From NCBI RefSeq assembly GCF_002246015.1, contig NZ_NOLJ01000007.1, positions 140,166-204,165 on the forward strand: a DNA stretch of 64,000 nt. Direction: 5' to 3'. A program made the translations under genes and the position numbers. Positions 20,462 through 30,398 of the stretch are shown here, one piece after another. A model generated the notes under the pieces. It saw only the letters and a program-made list of their open reading frames with translations. It did not search any database and was not told the origin of the DNA. How positions within the stretch are numbered: position 1 is the first letter of the stretch; every line of letters starts with the position of its first letter. This stretch comes from Nostoc sp. 'Peltigera membranacea cyanobiont' 210A. GTDB taxonomy: Bacteria > Cyanobacteriota > Cyanobacteriia > Cyanobacteriales > Nostocaceae.

Positions 20462-20939
20462 TTCAACTAAAAAAATCATGATATCATAGCTTTTCCTAAT
20501 CATACAAGGTACATCATAGTCCCCTCCTAGCTTGCAGTGAGGGTTATTTTACCTGCTTCAACTACAACTAATTAGCAGAGACTATTAATCATCACAGAAA
20601 TTTTGTGATGCCAATCGCTCTCAAGGTTCTCATGCAGATATCTGGAGTTGAGCAATTACGGCAATATCAGGTTTGGGCAAATTAGGCAATCAATTAAGTT
20701 TTTTCTTGGGGATGCCTCCTAAAGTGACAAACAATGATTTTATCGAACCCTGCAAACGAGGTACTTCCTTACGTTTGCAATTATCTTATCGCTAACCACT
20801 TAATGATAGAATTTTTATTGGTCGCGGATTTTTGATAATTACAAATACTGAATATAACACAACAAATGATACAGTTTAGATTAGATTAATGCAAACTTCC
20901 TTTACCTTTTAATTGCAATGTGGAAAAAGATATGAAATT
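20462..20939. other. Intergenic region, no gene seen
   Basis: About 480 bases after the hydroxylase gene. It contains scattered stop codons and no hairpin with a T-run that I would call a terminator. A possible small frame begins at 20940. Confidence 0.4.
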
Positions 20940-21080
20940 ATGAAAATTGGACTAGTAGTACTTAGCCAACTAAAAAGCCTCGATTCTGAAGGTAGTAACG
21001 GGATGGAACAAAAGCAAAATTATTTATGCGATCGGATTCTTTATGGATGTAAAGAAACATTATTCAATCAATTAGTTTGA
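20940..21080 (+). CDS. Possible 46-residue leader frame overlapping the EamA gene
   Basis: An ATG at 20940 opens 46 codons (MKIGLVVLSQLKSL... ending NQLV). Its TGA overlaps the ATG of the transporter (TGATG), the layout of translational coupling. The peptide has no recognisable domain and only a weak upstream purine run. It may be a leader peptide, a small protein, or chance. Confidence 0.3.
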   Translation: MKIGLVVLSQLKSLDSEGSNGMEQKQNYLCDRILYGCKETLFNQLV

Positions 21081-21961
21081 TGCAAATTGACAATACCTTG
21101 CGTTTCAAAGGAATAATTCTGCTTATCCTTGTCAATATAATCGGTGCTACAACTTTTCCATTGACTAAAGACATCGTTAGTAGCCTTCCACCAAGTGCAT
21201 TGATTGCTACACGATTTGTCATTGCCGCAGCAGTTTTTACCCTAAATTTACGTAATATTAACGCACTTTTATTTCGTGATGGTACAGTACTAGGACTTTT
21301 GCTTTTATTTTACTTAGCTATAGAAACAATTGCACTCAAAACTATACCAGCAAACCGGGCAGTATTCATTGCCAGTTTGAACACACTCATCGTACCTCTG
21401 CTGGGATGGCTGAGTGGTCAGCGCGTACCGTTGAAAACTTTCCTAGCTGCTGGAGTAGCTGTCATCGGTATTGGTGTGATGTTTTGGGAAGGCGGAGAAC
21501 TAGGAATTGGCGATTTGTTGATGTTCGTTGATGCTTTTGTCTATGCAGTGTACATAATTTTCCTAGAGCGAGTCGCCTCCCGTCACCCCACTTTAACACT
21601 CACCAGTGTTCAACTTTTGTTCATTGCAACGGTAGGGGTACTCTGGAACAACACGCAAATTATTAACCAATTTGAGGTAATTCACCAGCACTGGGGAGTG
21701 ATTTTCTACTTAGGGCTGGTGGCGACGGCTGCTGTCATCTGGCTTCAAACATTGGCACAGCAATGGGTTTCAGCTGACGAAGCTGCTTTACTTTTTACAC
21801 TTGAGCCATTGTTCGCGACAATTTTCTCGTTTTGGCTACTTGGAGAACATCTGGGAATACGCGGTTTAATTGGCGCGATTCTTGTGTTAGTTGCTCTGCT
21901 TCTAAGTCAAAGCCCTCAAAAGATTGAGCCGGAAGGAAAAGTTGAGGTACAGAGCGGTTAA
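21080..21961 (+). CDS. EamA (DMT) family transporter
   Basis: The protein has about 293 residues with ten hydrophobic helices arranged as two EamA repeats (about 10-140 and 150-285). Family marks include 'GATTFPLTKDIVSSLPPSALIATRF' early in repeat one and 'LEPLFATIFSFWLLGEHLG' in repeat two. These proteins export amino acids or other metabolites in the drug/metabolite superfamily; the substrate is not evident. The ATG at 21080 overlaps the stop of a short upstream frame; a TTG at 21077 is also in frame. Confidence 0.9.
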   Translation: MQIDNTLRFKGIILLILVNIIGATTFPLTKDIVSSLPPSALIATRFVIAAAVFTLNLRNINALLFRDGTVLGLLLLFYLAIETIALKTIPANRAVFIASLNTLIVPLLGWLSGQRVPLKTFLAAGVAVIGIGVMFWEGGELGIGDLLMFVDAFVYAVYIIFLERVASRHPTLTLTSVQLLFIATVGVLWNNTQIINQFEVIHQHWGVIFYLGLVATAAVIWLQTLAQQWVSADEAALLFTLEPLFATIFSFWLLGEHLGIRGLIGAILVLVALLLSQSPQKIEPEGKVEVQSG

Positions 21962-22049
21962 CGGACTGTTACCTCGAAAGTGAAATCTAACTAAGCCAAG
22001 TTTGAAACTTGGAAGCTGCAAGAAATTTAAACATAGTGGGTCTTTATCT

Positions 22050-22532
22050 ATGACTACAATAGAGTCGATTTCAGCTGCAAAGCTCAATTCTCATGTCACG
22101 ATTCAGAAAACAGCGAAAGGACGAGGAGTATTTGCTACAAAAAAATTTGCCCAAGGGGAAATCGTCGTGGTAGGTATGCAAATTGAAGCAGTTCCCGAAC
22201 GAACAATGTATACATTTCAGATGGATTTTAATTTACATGTCCACCTAGATGAGCCTTCTTGGATTATTAACCATTCTTGTAATCCAAATACTGGGGTAAG
22301 GAACAATCAGTTTGGAGGATATGACTTCGTTGCTTTGTGCGATATCGAAGCAGATGAAGAAATTAGCTGGGACTACGAAACCACTGAATATGAATTAATT
22401 GTTGTCTTCGGATGCTTGTGCGGATCTCTATCCTGTCGAGGGAAAACATTAGGATTCAAATTTCGGGAACAAATATTGCGCGATACTTACGGAGAGTACA
22501 TTGCAGATTATCTCAAAACTCAAAGCAAATGA
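22050..22532 (+). CDS. SET domain protein (putative lysine methyltransferase)
   Basis: The protein has about 160 residues from the ATG at 22050; a TTG start 48 bases upstream would add a poorly folded extension. The whole protein is one compact SET domain: KGRGVFATKKFAQGE at the start, the NHSCNPNTG pseudoknot motif, EISWDYETTEYE, and a post-SET-like cysteine cluster CLCGSLSCRG. These are the parts that bind S-adenosylmethionine and the target lysine channel. Bacterial SET proteins are uncommon, and their substrates are mostly unknown. It lies 88 bases after the EamA gene in the same direction. Confidence 0.88.
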   Translation: MTTIESISAAKLNSHVTIQKTAKGRGVFATKKFAQGEIVVVGMQIEAVPERTMYTFQMDFNLHVHLDEPSWIINHSCNPNTGVRNNQFGGYDFVALCDIEADEEISWDYETTEYELIVVFGCLCGSLSCRGKTLGFKFREQILRDTYGEYIADYLKTQSK

Positions 22533-22578
22533 TGTTTAGACATCTCCAGAAATTAAATATGCTGTAACCAGAACTCTT

Positions 22579-22620
22579 GTAGAGACGTAGCACTGCTATG
22601 TCTCTACATTCTTTTTTTTT
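22579..22620 (+). terminator. Palindromic repeat acting as terminator after the SET gene
   Basis: GTAGAGACGTAGCACTGC pairs with the following CTATGTCTCTAC, and nine T residues come shortly after. It is the same repeat family as at 4579-4607, here apparently co-opted as an intrinsic terminator between convergent genes. Confidence 0.65.
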
Positions 22621-22646
22621 GGAGATGTCTGATGTTATTTTTTTGC

Positions 22647-23669
<1,023 letters not shown>

Positions 23670-23861
23670 TCATTTATTGGCAGGCTTACGATTGTACCCC
23701 AAATTGAGTAACACAGATGAACTATCAATCATTCAATTTGGGGATTGGGGATTGGGGACAAATGACAAATGACTAACCCTGTTACATAAATCGCAACAAT
23801 ACAGGCTTTGAGTTTTTATTCAGTAATACTTGGGTTAACTTCATCCATCTGAGGATAGATT

Positions 23862-24782
23862 ATGTATACTTCGACTAAATTGCCGCGCACATCTGCTTTA
23901 TTTATCAGTGCGTTATTAGGAGGGGTGATTTTCACCAGTTGCGCCTCTTCGGATCGGTCAACAAATCAGTCTGCACCTCAAATGGCAGCCGATGGCGCGG
24001 CAAATCAATTATCTGCTCGTGAAAGCAGTCTTTCCCAAAAGGCGGAAGCTTCACCAATAGCCCGTTCTCGTCCCCAACTCATCAAAAAGGCAGCAATCTC
24101 TTTGACTGTCAACTCTGTAGATAAGACTATTGATGCTGTTTCGCAAATTATCAATCAACAGCAAGGGGATTTAATCGGGCTGAAACAACAACAACCCAAA
24201 AATGACAACCCGCGTTACACAGCAACAATTCAATTGCGGATACCAGAGAATCGGCTAGAACCTACCCTAGAACAACTAGCTAAATTGGGCACTGTAGAGA
24301 GTCGTAATATCACTGCCGAAGATGTAGGCGATCGCCTCGTAGATTTCCAAGCCAGATTAACCAACTTACAGAAAACTGAAGCCAATTTGCAAAAAATTAT
24401 GGATCGGGCAGGTTCGGTGAGAGATGTGCTTAGTGTTGCCCAAGAGCTGAGTAATGTCCGCCAAACCATAGAACAAATTGATGCCCAACTCAAAAGCTTA
24501 CAAAATCAAGTTGCATATTCCACTATTACGCTGAACCTAGAAGCAGCAGTTTCTAGTACCAGTCCCCAACCTGCCTTGGGTTTGCAAGTTAAGGAAACTT
24601 GGAATAACTCTACCCATTCTTTGAGTGCATTTTCTGTTGGCTTACTCAAGCTGGGTATTTGGTTAATTGTTTACAGTCCCTATTTATTAATTTTTGTTGC
24701 TCTTATCTATGGCTTTAGGCGTTGGCGGCGAACTCATTCACCACGTTTGACACAAACACCAGAGTCAACTCGTTCTAACTAA
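23862..24782 (+). CDS. DUF4349 lipoprotein with C-terminal membrane helix
   Basis: The 306 residues start with a lipoprotein signal whose lipobox ends FTSC, cysteine 27. The DUF4349 domain runs from about 70 to 230, with 'RPQLIKKAAISLTVNSVDKTIDAVSQII', 'RIPENRLEPTLEQLAKLGTV', and a coiled coil of about 165-215 (LQKTEANLQKIMDRAG.. LKSLQNQVAYS). A transmembrane helix at about 258-282 and a basic tail (RRWRRTHS) finish it. The layout suggests a protein held at the membrane at both ends. Function unknown. Confidence 0.88.
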   Translation: MYTSTKLPRTSALFISALLGGVIFTSCASSDRSTNQSAPQMAADGAANQLSARESSLSQKAEASPIARSRPQLIKKAAISLTVNSVDKTIDAVSQIINQQQGDLIGLKQQQPKNDNPRYTATIQLRIPENRLEPTLEQLAKLGTVESRNITAEDVGDRLVDFQARLTNLQKTEANLQKIMDRAGSVRDVLSVAQELSNVRQTIEQIDAQLKSLQNQVAYSTITLNLEAAVSSTSPQPALGLQVKETWNNSTHSLSAFSVGLLKLGIWLIVYSPYLLIFVALIYGFRRWRRTHSPRLTQTPESTRSN

Positions 24783-25016
24783 ACTTGCATAAATTCTACA
24801 TCTACCTTTGATAAATTTACACAGATAAAGAGGGATTCAAATATTCCAAACTCTTATTGTCTGCACCTTTGTGTTAAAAAATTTTGTTTATCCTGTAGTT
24901 TTGATTACTTTAATACTTTTTCAAATGTAAAGAGCAATACAAAAAATATGATGACAATTTTGATACAAATCTGTTAAGAATAGTTACAATAGTCGGCATA
25001 CACGATAATATTTCTT

Positions 25017-26375
25017 ATGGTAAATTCACTTGACAATAATCCACCCCATAAAGTAGTAATCGTTGGCGGTGGTTTTGGTGGACTTTATGCAGCAAAAACA
25101 CTCGCCAAGGCGGCAGTAAACGTTACTCTAATCGATAAACGTAACTTTCATCTATTTCAACCCCTTTTATATCAAGTCGCCACAGGTGCGCTATCTCCTG
25201 CTGATATCTCCTCACCGTTGCGTTCTGTACTCAGCAAGAGCAAGAATACGAAAGTGCTGCTGGGAGAGGTGAATAATATCGATCCAGAAGCGCAGAAAGT
25301 GATTGTGGGCGACGAAGCAATAGCTTACGATACGTTAATTGTCGCCACAGGAGCCAAGCATTCCTACTTTGGCAAAGATAACTGGGAAGAATTCGCCCCA
25401 GGCTTGAAAACAGTAGAAGATGCCATAGAAATGCGTAGCCGGATTTTTTCAGCCTTTGAAGCCGCAGAAAATGAAACCGATCCAGAAAAACGCCGTGCTT
25501 GGTTAACTTTTGTAATTGTGGGTGGTGGCCCAACAGGTGTAGAGTTAGCTGGTGCGATCGCAGAATTAGCAAACCAAACTCTCAAAGAAGATTTCCGCAA
25601 CATCGACACATCAGAAGCCAAGATTTTGCTATTAGAAGGGCTGGATCGGATTTTGCCACCCTTTGCACCAGAGTTATCACAAGAAGCAGAAGCATCCTTA
25701 ACGCGGTTGGGTGTGGTTGTCCAGACAAAAACACTGGTAACAAATATTGAAAACGATACTGTTACCCTCAAACAAGGCGATGAAGTTAAAGAAATTGCCT
25801 CAAAAACGGTATTATGGGCAGCAGGTGTGAAAGCTTCGGCAATGGGCAAAGTGCTAGCAGAACACACAGGTGCAGAGTGCGATCGCGCTGGACGGATTAT
25901 TGTAGAACCTGACTTGAGTATTAAGGGACATCCCAATATTTTTGTAGTTGGCGACTTAGCGAATTTTTCTCATCAAAATGGTAAACCGCTACCCGGTGTT
26001 GCACCTGTAGCGAAGCAAGAAGGTGAATATGTAGCAGAACTAGTCCAAAAGCGGCTTGCAGGTAACACTTTGCCACCCTTTGCTTATACCGATCATGGTA
26101 GTTTAGCAATGATTGGGCACAATTCTGCTGTGGTAGATTTGGGCTTTACCAAGCTGAAAGGTTTCGTTGCATGGCTGTTTTGGCTATTTATTCACATCTA
26201 CTTCTTAATTGAATTTAACAACAAATTAGTAGTAATGATTCAGTGGGCATGGAGCTATTTCACCCGTAATCGTGGAGCAAGATTGATTACAGGTAAAGAA
26301 TCAATTACGGAGTTTGTCGTTAGCGATCGCAACAGTTACACCTCAACCGATAATAAACAGCCGATAAATGTCTGA
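25017..26375 (+). CDS. Type 2 NADH dehydrogenase (NDH-2)
   Basis: This is a flavoprotein passing electrons from NAD(P)H to the quinone pool without pumping protons. The 452 residues show two dinucleotide-binding folds: GGGFGGLYAAKTLA near 16-30 for FAD, and GGGPTGVELAGAIAEL near 167-183 for NADH. The second FAD motif NIFVVGDLANF is near 305. Toward the C-terminus 'FVAWLFWLFIHIYFLIEFNNKLVVM' is the amphipathic membrane-binding region of this family. Cyanobacteria have several paralogues (NdbA-C); I do not assign one. The gene stands alone with 235 bases of A+T-rich upstream DNA. Confidence 0.93.
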   Translation: MVNSLDNNPPHKVVIVGGGFGGLYAAKTLAKAAVNVTLIDKRNFHLFQPLLYQVATGALSPADISSPLRSVLSKSKNTKVLLGEVNNIDPEAQKVIVGDEAIAYDTLIVATGAKHSYFGKDNWEEFAPGLKTVEDAIEMRSRIFSAFEAAENETDPEKRRAWLTFVIVGGGPTGVELAGAIAELANQTLKEDFRNIDTSEAKILLLEGLDRILPPFAPELSQEAEASLTRLGVVVQTKTLVTNIENDTVTLKQGDEVKEIASKTVLWAAGVKASAMGKVLAEHTGAECDRAGRIIVEPDLSIKGHPNIFVVGDLANFSHQNGKPLPGVAPVAKQEGEYVAELVQKRLAGNTLPPFAYTDHGSLAMIGHNSAVVDLGFTKLKGFVAWLFWLFIHIYFLIEFNNKLVVMIQWAWSYFTRNRGARLITGKESITEFVVSDRNSYTSTDNKQPINV

Positions 26376-26384
26376 TTGGACATT

Positions 26385-26515
26385 GGGCATGGGGCAGAGG
26401 GGCAGGGAGCAGGGAGCAGAGGAGAAAGAGATAATTCTTTGATTCTCCCCCTTGCCCCCTGCACCCTGCTCCCCTGCCTCTTCCCCACTCCCCACAACAA
26501 AGTTATCGCCCTCAT
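26385..26515. repeat. GC-rich interspersed repeat between NDH-2 and dapL
   Basis: GGGGCAGAGGGGCAGGGAGC runs face CCCTGCTCCCCTGCCTCTTC runs and can fold into one long imperfect hairpin. It is the same family as at 12853-13021. Confidence 0.55.
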
Positions 26516-26560
26516 AAATTAGCAGTAAGCTATTTGAGGGCGTTTTTCATAATCTACATA

Positions 26561-27796
26561 ATGGCAACTATTAACGACAACTACCTGAAGCTGAAAGCGG
26601 GTTATCTGTTTCCAGAAATTGCTCGGCGGGTGAATGCCTTTGCAGAAGCGAACAGTAATGCTAAAATCATCCGGCTGGGCATTGGCGATGTTACCGAACC
26701 TCTGCCAGAGGCTTGCCGCACAGCGATGATTAAAGCTGTGGAAGAAATGGGCGATCGCAATACCTTCAAAGGTTACGGCCCAGAACAAGGCTACGCTTGG
26801 TTACGAGAAAAAATTGCTACTCAAGATTTCCAAGCACGCGGAGCCGATATAGATGCATCGGAAATCTTTATCTCCGACGGTTCCAAGTGCGACACAGGCA
26901 ACATTTTGGAAATCTTTGGTCATGACAATATAATTGCCGTTACTGACCCAGTTTACCCTGTGTATGTAGACACTAACGTGATGGTTGGAAATACTGGGGA
27001 TGCTAACGATAAAGGCGAATTTGAGGGTTTAGTTTATCTACCAATTACGGCTGATAACAACTTCACCGCCGAGATTCCCTCAAAGAAAGTAGATTTAATT
27101 TATCTCTGCTTTCCCAATAACCCCACTGGCGCAACTGCTACCAAAGAATATCTCAAAGCATGGGTAGACTATGCCAAAGCTAATAACTCGATTATTTTCT
27201 TTGATGCAGCCTACGAAGCTTATATTACCGATCCTTCGCTTCCTCATTCAATTTATGAAATTGAAGGTGCAAGAGAAGTTGCGATCGAATTTCGTTCTTT
27301 CTCTAAAAACGCAGGTTTTACAGGAACCCGTTGCGCCTTAACTGTGGTACCGAAGACACTCACAGCAAAAGCCGCCGATGGTTCCGATGTCGAACTGTGG
27401 AAACTCTGGAATCGCCGCCAGTCTACCAAATTCAACGGTGTTTCTTACATCATCCAACGCGGAGCCGAGGCAGTTTATTCTGAAGAAGGACAAGCACAAA
27501 TCAAAGGATTGGTGAATTTCTATCTCGAAAACGCCAAAATTATCCGCGAGAAACTCACAGCCGCCGGATTATCAGTTTATGGAGGTGTGAATGCACCTTA
27601 CGTTTGGGTAAAAACGCCTAATGGTTTATCCAGTTGGGAATTCTTTGATAAGCTGCTGCAAACTGTCAACGTTGTCGGAACCCCTGGTTCTGGCTTTGGT
27701 GCTGCGGGTGAAGGTTACTTCCGCATTTCGGCGTTCAACAGCCGGGAGAATGTGGAAGAGGCGATGAAGCGGATTGCCGAGAAGTTTAAGGTTTAA
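26561..27796 (+). CDS. dapL: LL-diaminopimelate aminotransferase DapL
   Basis: DapL converts tetrahydrodipicolinate directly to LL-diaminopimelate, the one-step lysine/peptidoglycan branch used by cyanobacteria, plants and chlamydiae. From the ATG at 26561 it has 411 residues, as expected; an upstream TTG frame is rejected. Class I/II aminotransferase marks are [19 protein letters not shown], the aspartate and tyrosine of [10 protein letters not shown], and the PLP lysine in [13 protein letters not shown]. The last arginine motif is YFRISAF. A hairpin follows the stop at 27858. Confidence 0.97.
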   Translation: MATINDNYLKLKAGYLFPEIARRVNAFAEANSNAKIIRLGIGDVTEPLPEACRTAMIKAVEEMGDRNTFKGYGPEQGYAWLREKIATQDFQARGADIDASEIFISDGSKCDTGNILEIFGHDNIIAVTDPVYPVYVDTNVMVGNTGDANDKGEFEGLVYLPITADNNFTAEIPSKKVDLIYLCFPNNPTGATATKEYLKAWVDYAKANNSIIFFDAAYEAYITDPSLPHSIYEIEGAREVAIEFRSFSKNAGFTGTRCALTVVPKTLTAKAADGSDVELWKLWNRRQSTKFNGVSYIIQRGAEAVYSEEGQAQIKGLVNFYLENAKIIREKLTAAGLSVYGGVNAPYVWVKTPNGLSSWEFFDKLLQTVNVVGTPGSGFGAAGEGYFRISAFNSRENVEEAMKRIAEKFKV

Positions 27797-27857
27797 GGCA
27801 TTTTTTGCATTAAGTCTGACTATCTTAGTTAAACTCAATCTGGAAGTCTCAAATATT

Positions 27858-27878
27858 AGGGTGGATACTGCCCACCCT
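27858..27878 (+). terminator. Hairpin between dapL and the ATPase cassette
   Basis: AGGGTGG and CCACCCT form a seven-base stem around a seven-base loop, followed by ATTTGAT rather than a full T-run. A weak terminator is the likeliest role. Confidence 0.45.
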
Positions 27879-27927
27879 ATTTGATAATCCAAGATAGTTA
27901 GTATCAAGTTGGCAATAGGAGCTTTTT

Positions 27928-29397
27928 ATGAAATTACTACGAGTCCAAGTTCCAGATTTTCGCATTTTAAAGAACGTTGATATAACTTTTGAACCAGAAT
28001 TTATCCCCAGTATTTTTCCCCTTGGAAGTCAAAATGGTGGTGGTAAAAGTACACTTTTGCAATTAATTTTTATTTTATTGCATTGTTCTAGTGATTCCGA
28101 GAAAAAAGATTTCGTGAAAAATATACTTTATGGATTTACGATTAATAACAATTCTAACAAAAGAGTATTAGCCATAATTGATATTTGGAATGACGATAAA
28201 ATTATACAGCTTGAATTTTTATCTTATAACGACTCTTATCTGAGGGAGCTATTAATATCAAATGACAAGACTGAAATTGACAATGATAATTATCGACAAT
28301 TGTCTGTTTCATCAAATAAATTAGATAGGGTGATAAATAAAATTTCAACTAATGAAAAGGAAATACAAGATTTAGAGAGAGCTATTATTAAATTAGATAA
28401 TGTGAGGAAAATTGAGAGTAGTGAGGAAAGACGTTATGTATTGGGAGACTTAAAGCAAAGACTTCAAAGATTTGAATTTAGAACTCTAAGATTACCAATA
28501 GCAAATATATCTATAGAAAGATTTCAAGATGAAGTTCAAACAAGACTCGATATATCTAAATTAAATCTAGAAAAATATTATGAAGAACGTGAGCAGCTTG
28601 AAAGTATCTTACAAAGAGTTTTAAAATATTTGCAATTAGAAAAGCTACTATATATCTGTAATTATTCAGCTAATGGTAATAAAGATGAAGAGGAAGTTTT
28701 ACTTTGCCATATCGATAACATAGACATGAACGAAGTAGAAACATTTATGAAAGAGTTATCACAAAAAATATTTCTTGCGGCTCCTTCTACCCAAGTTTTT
28801 CTTTTTAATTCTAAAGAATCTAGAAAACTCTTATTTAAAGAGCAGGATAACGAAACTGACTACTATTCACAGCTTAAATTAGCCAAATCTAAACTATCAG
28901 GTTTTTTTACCTATGATTTTCTGGCTGTAGATATCCTTATTGAAGCCTTTAAGTCTGCTCGAGATAAAGACTTTGCAGAAGCTATAAAAAAAGGGGAGTA
29001 TGGTAATAGCTATAAAGCACTAATAAATGATTTAAATATAATAATATTTAATAAAAAAATAAATATAGATACAGATTTATCAGGTGTCAGTTTTAAATTA
29101 GATAAAGATGGTTTAGAGCTATATCCCGAAGACCTCAGTCATGGTGAGTTGAAAAGATTGAGCATTTATATATGGATAAAGTACCATAATATAGAAAATG
29201 CAATTGTACTCATGGATGAAATTGAAATAGCATTTCATCCAGATTGGCAATATCAAATAATTGCAGATATCAACCAATGGGCACCAAGTAATCAATATAT
29301 TCTTGCAACTCACTCATATGAGTTATGTCAAGCTCTTACACCTGCTCACGTTAAGGAACTAGAACCAAAACTTTTAAAGCCAGAAGCTAAAAATTAA
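27928..29397 (+). CDS. ABC/AAA_15-type ATPase of a two-gene defence-like cassette (AriA-like)
   Basis: The 489 residues form an SMC/OLD-type ATPase: Walker A GSQNGGGKST (33-42) follows an N-terminal 'VPDFRILKNVDITFEPE' strand pair. A helical coiled-coil insertion occupies about 120-230. The ABC signature is LSHGE (403-407), Walker B is VLMDEIE with D430-E431, and the switch histidine is in ATHS (460-463). A GGAG site seven bases before the ATG is the best ribosome binding site in the region. The next gene begins two bases after its stop. Base composition is far more A+T-rich than in dapL, and no GCGATCGC is present, which suggests transfer. Size and partner fit AriA of PARIS, but other OLD-like ATPases are possible. 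Confidence 0.8.
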   Translation: MKLLRVQVPDFRILKNVDITFEPEFIPSIFPLGSQNGGGKSTLLQLIFILLHCSSDSEKKDFVKNILYGFTINNNSNKRVLAIIDIWNDDKIIQLEFLSYNDSYLRELLISNDKTEIDNDNYRQLSVSSNKLDRVINKISTNEKEIQDLERAIIKLDNVRKIESSEERRYVLGDLKQRLQRFEFRTLRLPIANISIERFQDEVQTRLDISKLNLEKYYEEREQLESILQRVLKYLQLEKLLYICNYSANGNKDEEEVLLCHIDNIDMNEVETFMKELSQKIFLAAPSTQVFLFNSKESRKLLFKEQDNETDYYSQLKLAKSKLSGFFTYDFLAVDILIEAFKSARDKDFAEAIKKGEYGNSYKALINDLNIIIFNKKINIDTDLSGVSFKLDKDGLELYPEDLSHGELKRLSIYIWIKYHNIENAIVLMDEIEIAFHPDWQYQIIADINQWAPSNQYILATHSYELCQALTPAHVKELEPKLLKPEAKN

Positions 29398-29399
29398 AT

Positions 29400-30350
29400 A
29401 TGAGTCTTAAGCCGGAACAACTAAAACAACATTGTGAAATAATAATTGGCTCTCGTAGAATTAAAAATAAGATCGTTGTACTGTGCGAAGGCGAAGGTGG
29501 TATTTGGGATACTGAAGGCAGACCATCACCTCAGTCATATCGCAAGATGGAACAGATGCCAGATTCCAACTTTTACAAGGCGTGTGTTCCAAAATCATGG
29601 AGTCAATATCGACCAGAGTTTTTTAACTGCGGAGATCGTAAAGATGTATTAGATACATATTTTACTCTTTCAAAGTTACATGATGAAAATAAGGATAACT
29701 CTTATTTAAGTTTAGAAAAACTTTTTGCAATTGTAGATGTTGATCTACAAACACAAAATATAACAAAAGAATATAGTTATATTTTTTCAGATACAGAAGC
29801 AATTTTCTGTGATCTTTATACAAAACTCAATATAAATGAAGAAAATGCAAAACAGCATCGTATATGGGTTACGGGTTTAATACATAAAGAAGCATATTTT
29901 GTCATACCTGAATTACAACCAATATTTGATACTTTTTCTACACTTTATAATAGTAATTCTCTACTACTTAGAGAGATTTATCTGACTATGGCAGATGCTA
30001 TCATTACTGATTCTGATTTAAAAAGCAATTTATCAAAAGTATCTAATCGCATTAGTCATTGCTCTGGATTAGATTGTACTGCAATAGATAAATTGAGAGA
30101 TTCATGGAGAGAACAGTTTGAAAATGCTCAAGATGATACTCAAAAGAATGAGTTAATTTTAGCTTTATTAACACTTAAAAAAGCTAAGTCTTACTGGAAC
30201 CAAATTCAACCACCAAGTGACTGGACTTCTTCAGTTCAGACATTTAAAGATCAACTATTGTTAGAAATAGGAAGATTTTATTCAGAACAAAGTAATGACA
30301 CTAAATATCATATTCCTTGCTTTTTTAAAATCTTAAGACAATTTGCTTAA
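29400..30350 (+). CDS. TOPRIM/DUF4435-like putative nuclease (AriB-like)
   Basis: The 316 residues begin 'KNKIVVLCEGEGG', a TOPRIM opening strand with the acidic residue at E30/E32. Next come 'FFNCGDRKDVLDTYFTL' (about 74-90), which resembles the GGK.dvl segment of DUF4435 proteins, 'LFAIVDVDLQ' with D113 and D115, and 'YIFSDTEAIFCDLY' with D131 and E133. This is the E...DxD metal-binding layout of TOPRIM nucleases. The C-terminal half is helical without known motifs. The spacing of two bases after the ATPase stop indicates co-translation. In PARIS, AriA holds and releases a TOPRIM effector AriB; I infer the same relation here from order and size. The family is moderately certain, the function only inferred. 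Confidence 0.65.
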   Translation: MSLKPEQLKQHCEIIIGSRRIKNKIVVLCEGEGGIWDTEGRPSPQSYRKMEQMPDSNFYKACVPKSWSQYRPEFFNCGDRKDVLDTYFTLSKLHDENKDNSYLSLEKLFAIVDVDLQTQNITKEYSYIFSDTEAIFCDLYTKLNINEENAKQHRIWVTGLIHKEAYFVIPELQPIFDTFSTLYNSNSLLLREIYLTMADAIITDSDLKSNLSKVSNRISHCSGLDCTAIDKLRDSWREQFENAQDDTQKNELILALLTLKKAKSYWNQIQPPSDWTSSVQTFKDQLLLEIGRFYSEQSNDTKYHIPCFFKILRQFA

Positions 30351-30398
30351 TAGCTCTAACAGATAAATTATTTTAGTGGTTCTAATTGCGTCTATAAA

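Noticed and set aside
25231-25936. Minus-strand frames of 113 and 190 residues in the NDH-2 gene
   Set aside because: Both are antisense to a gene with clear FAD and NADH motifs; composition follows from the coding strand.
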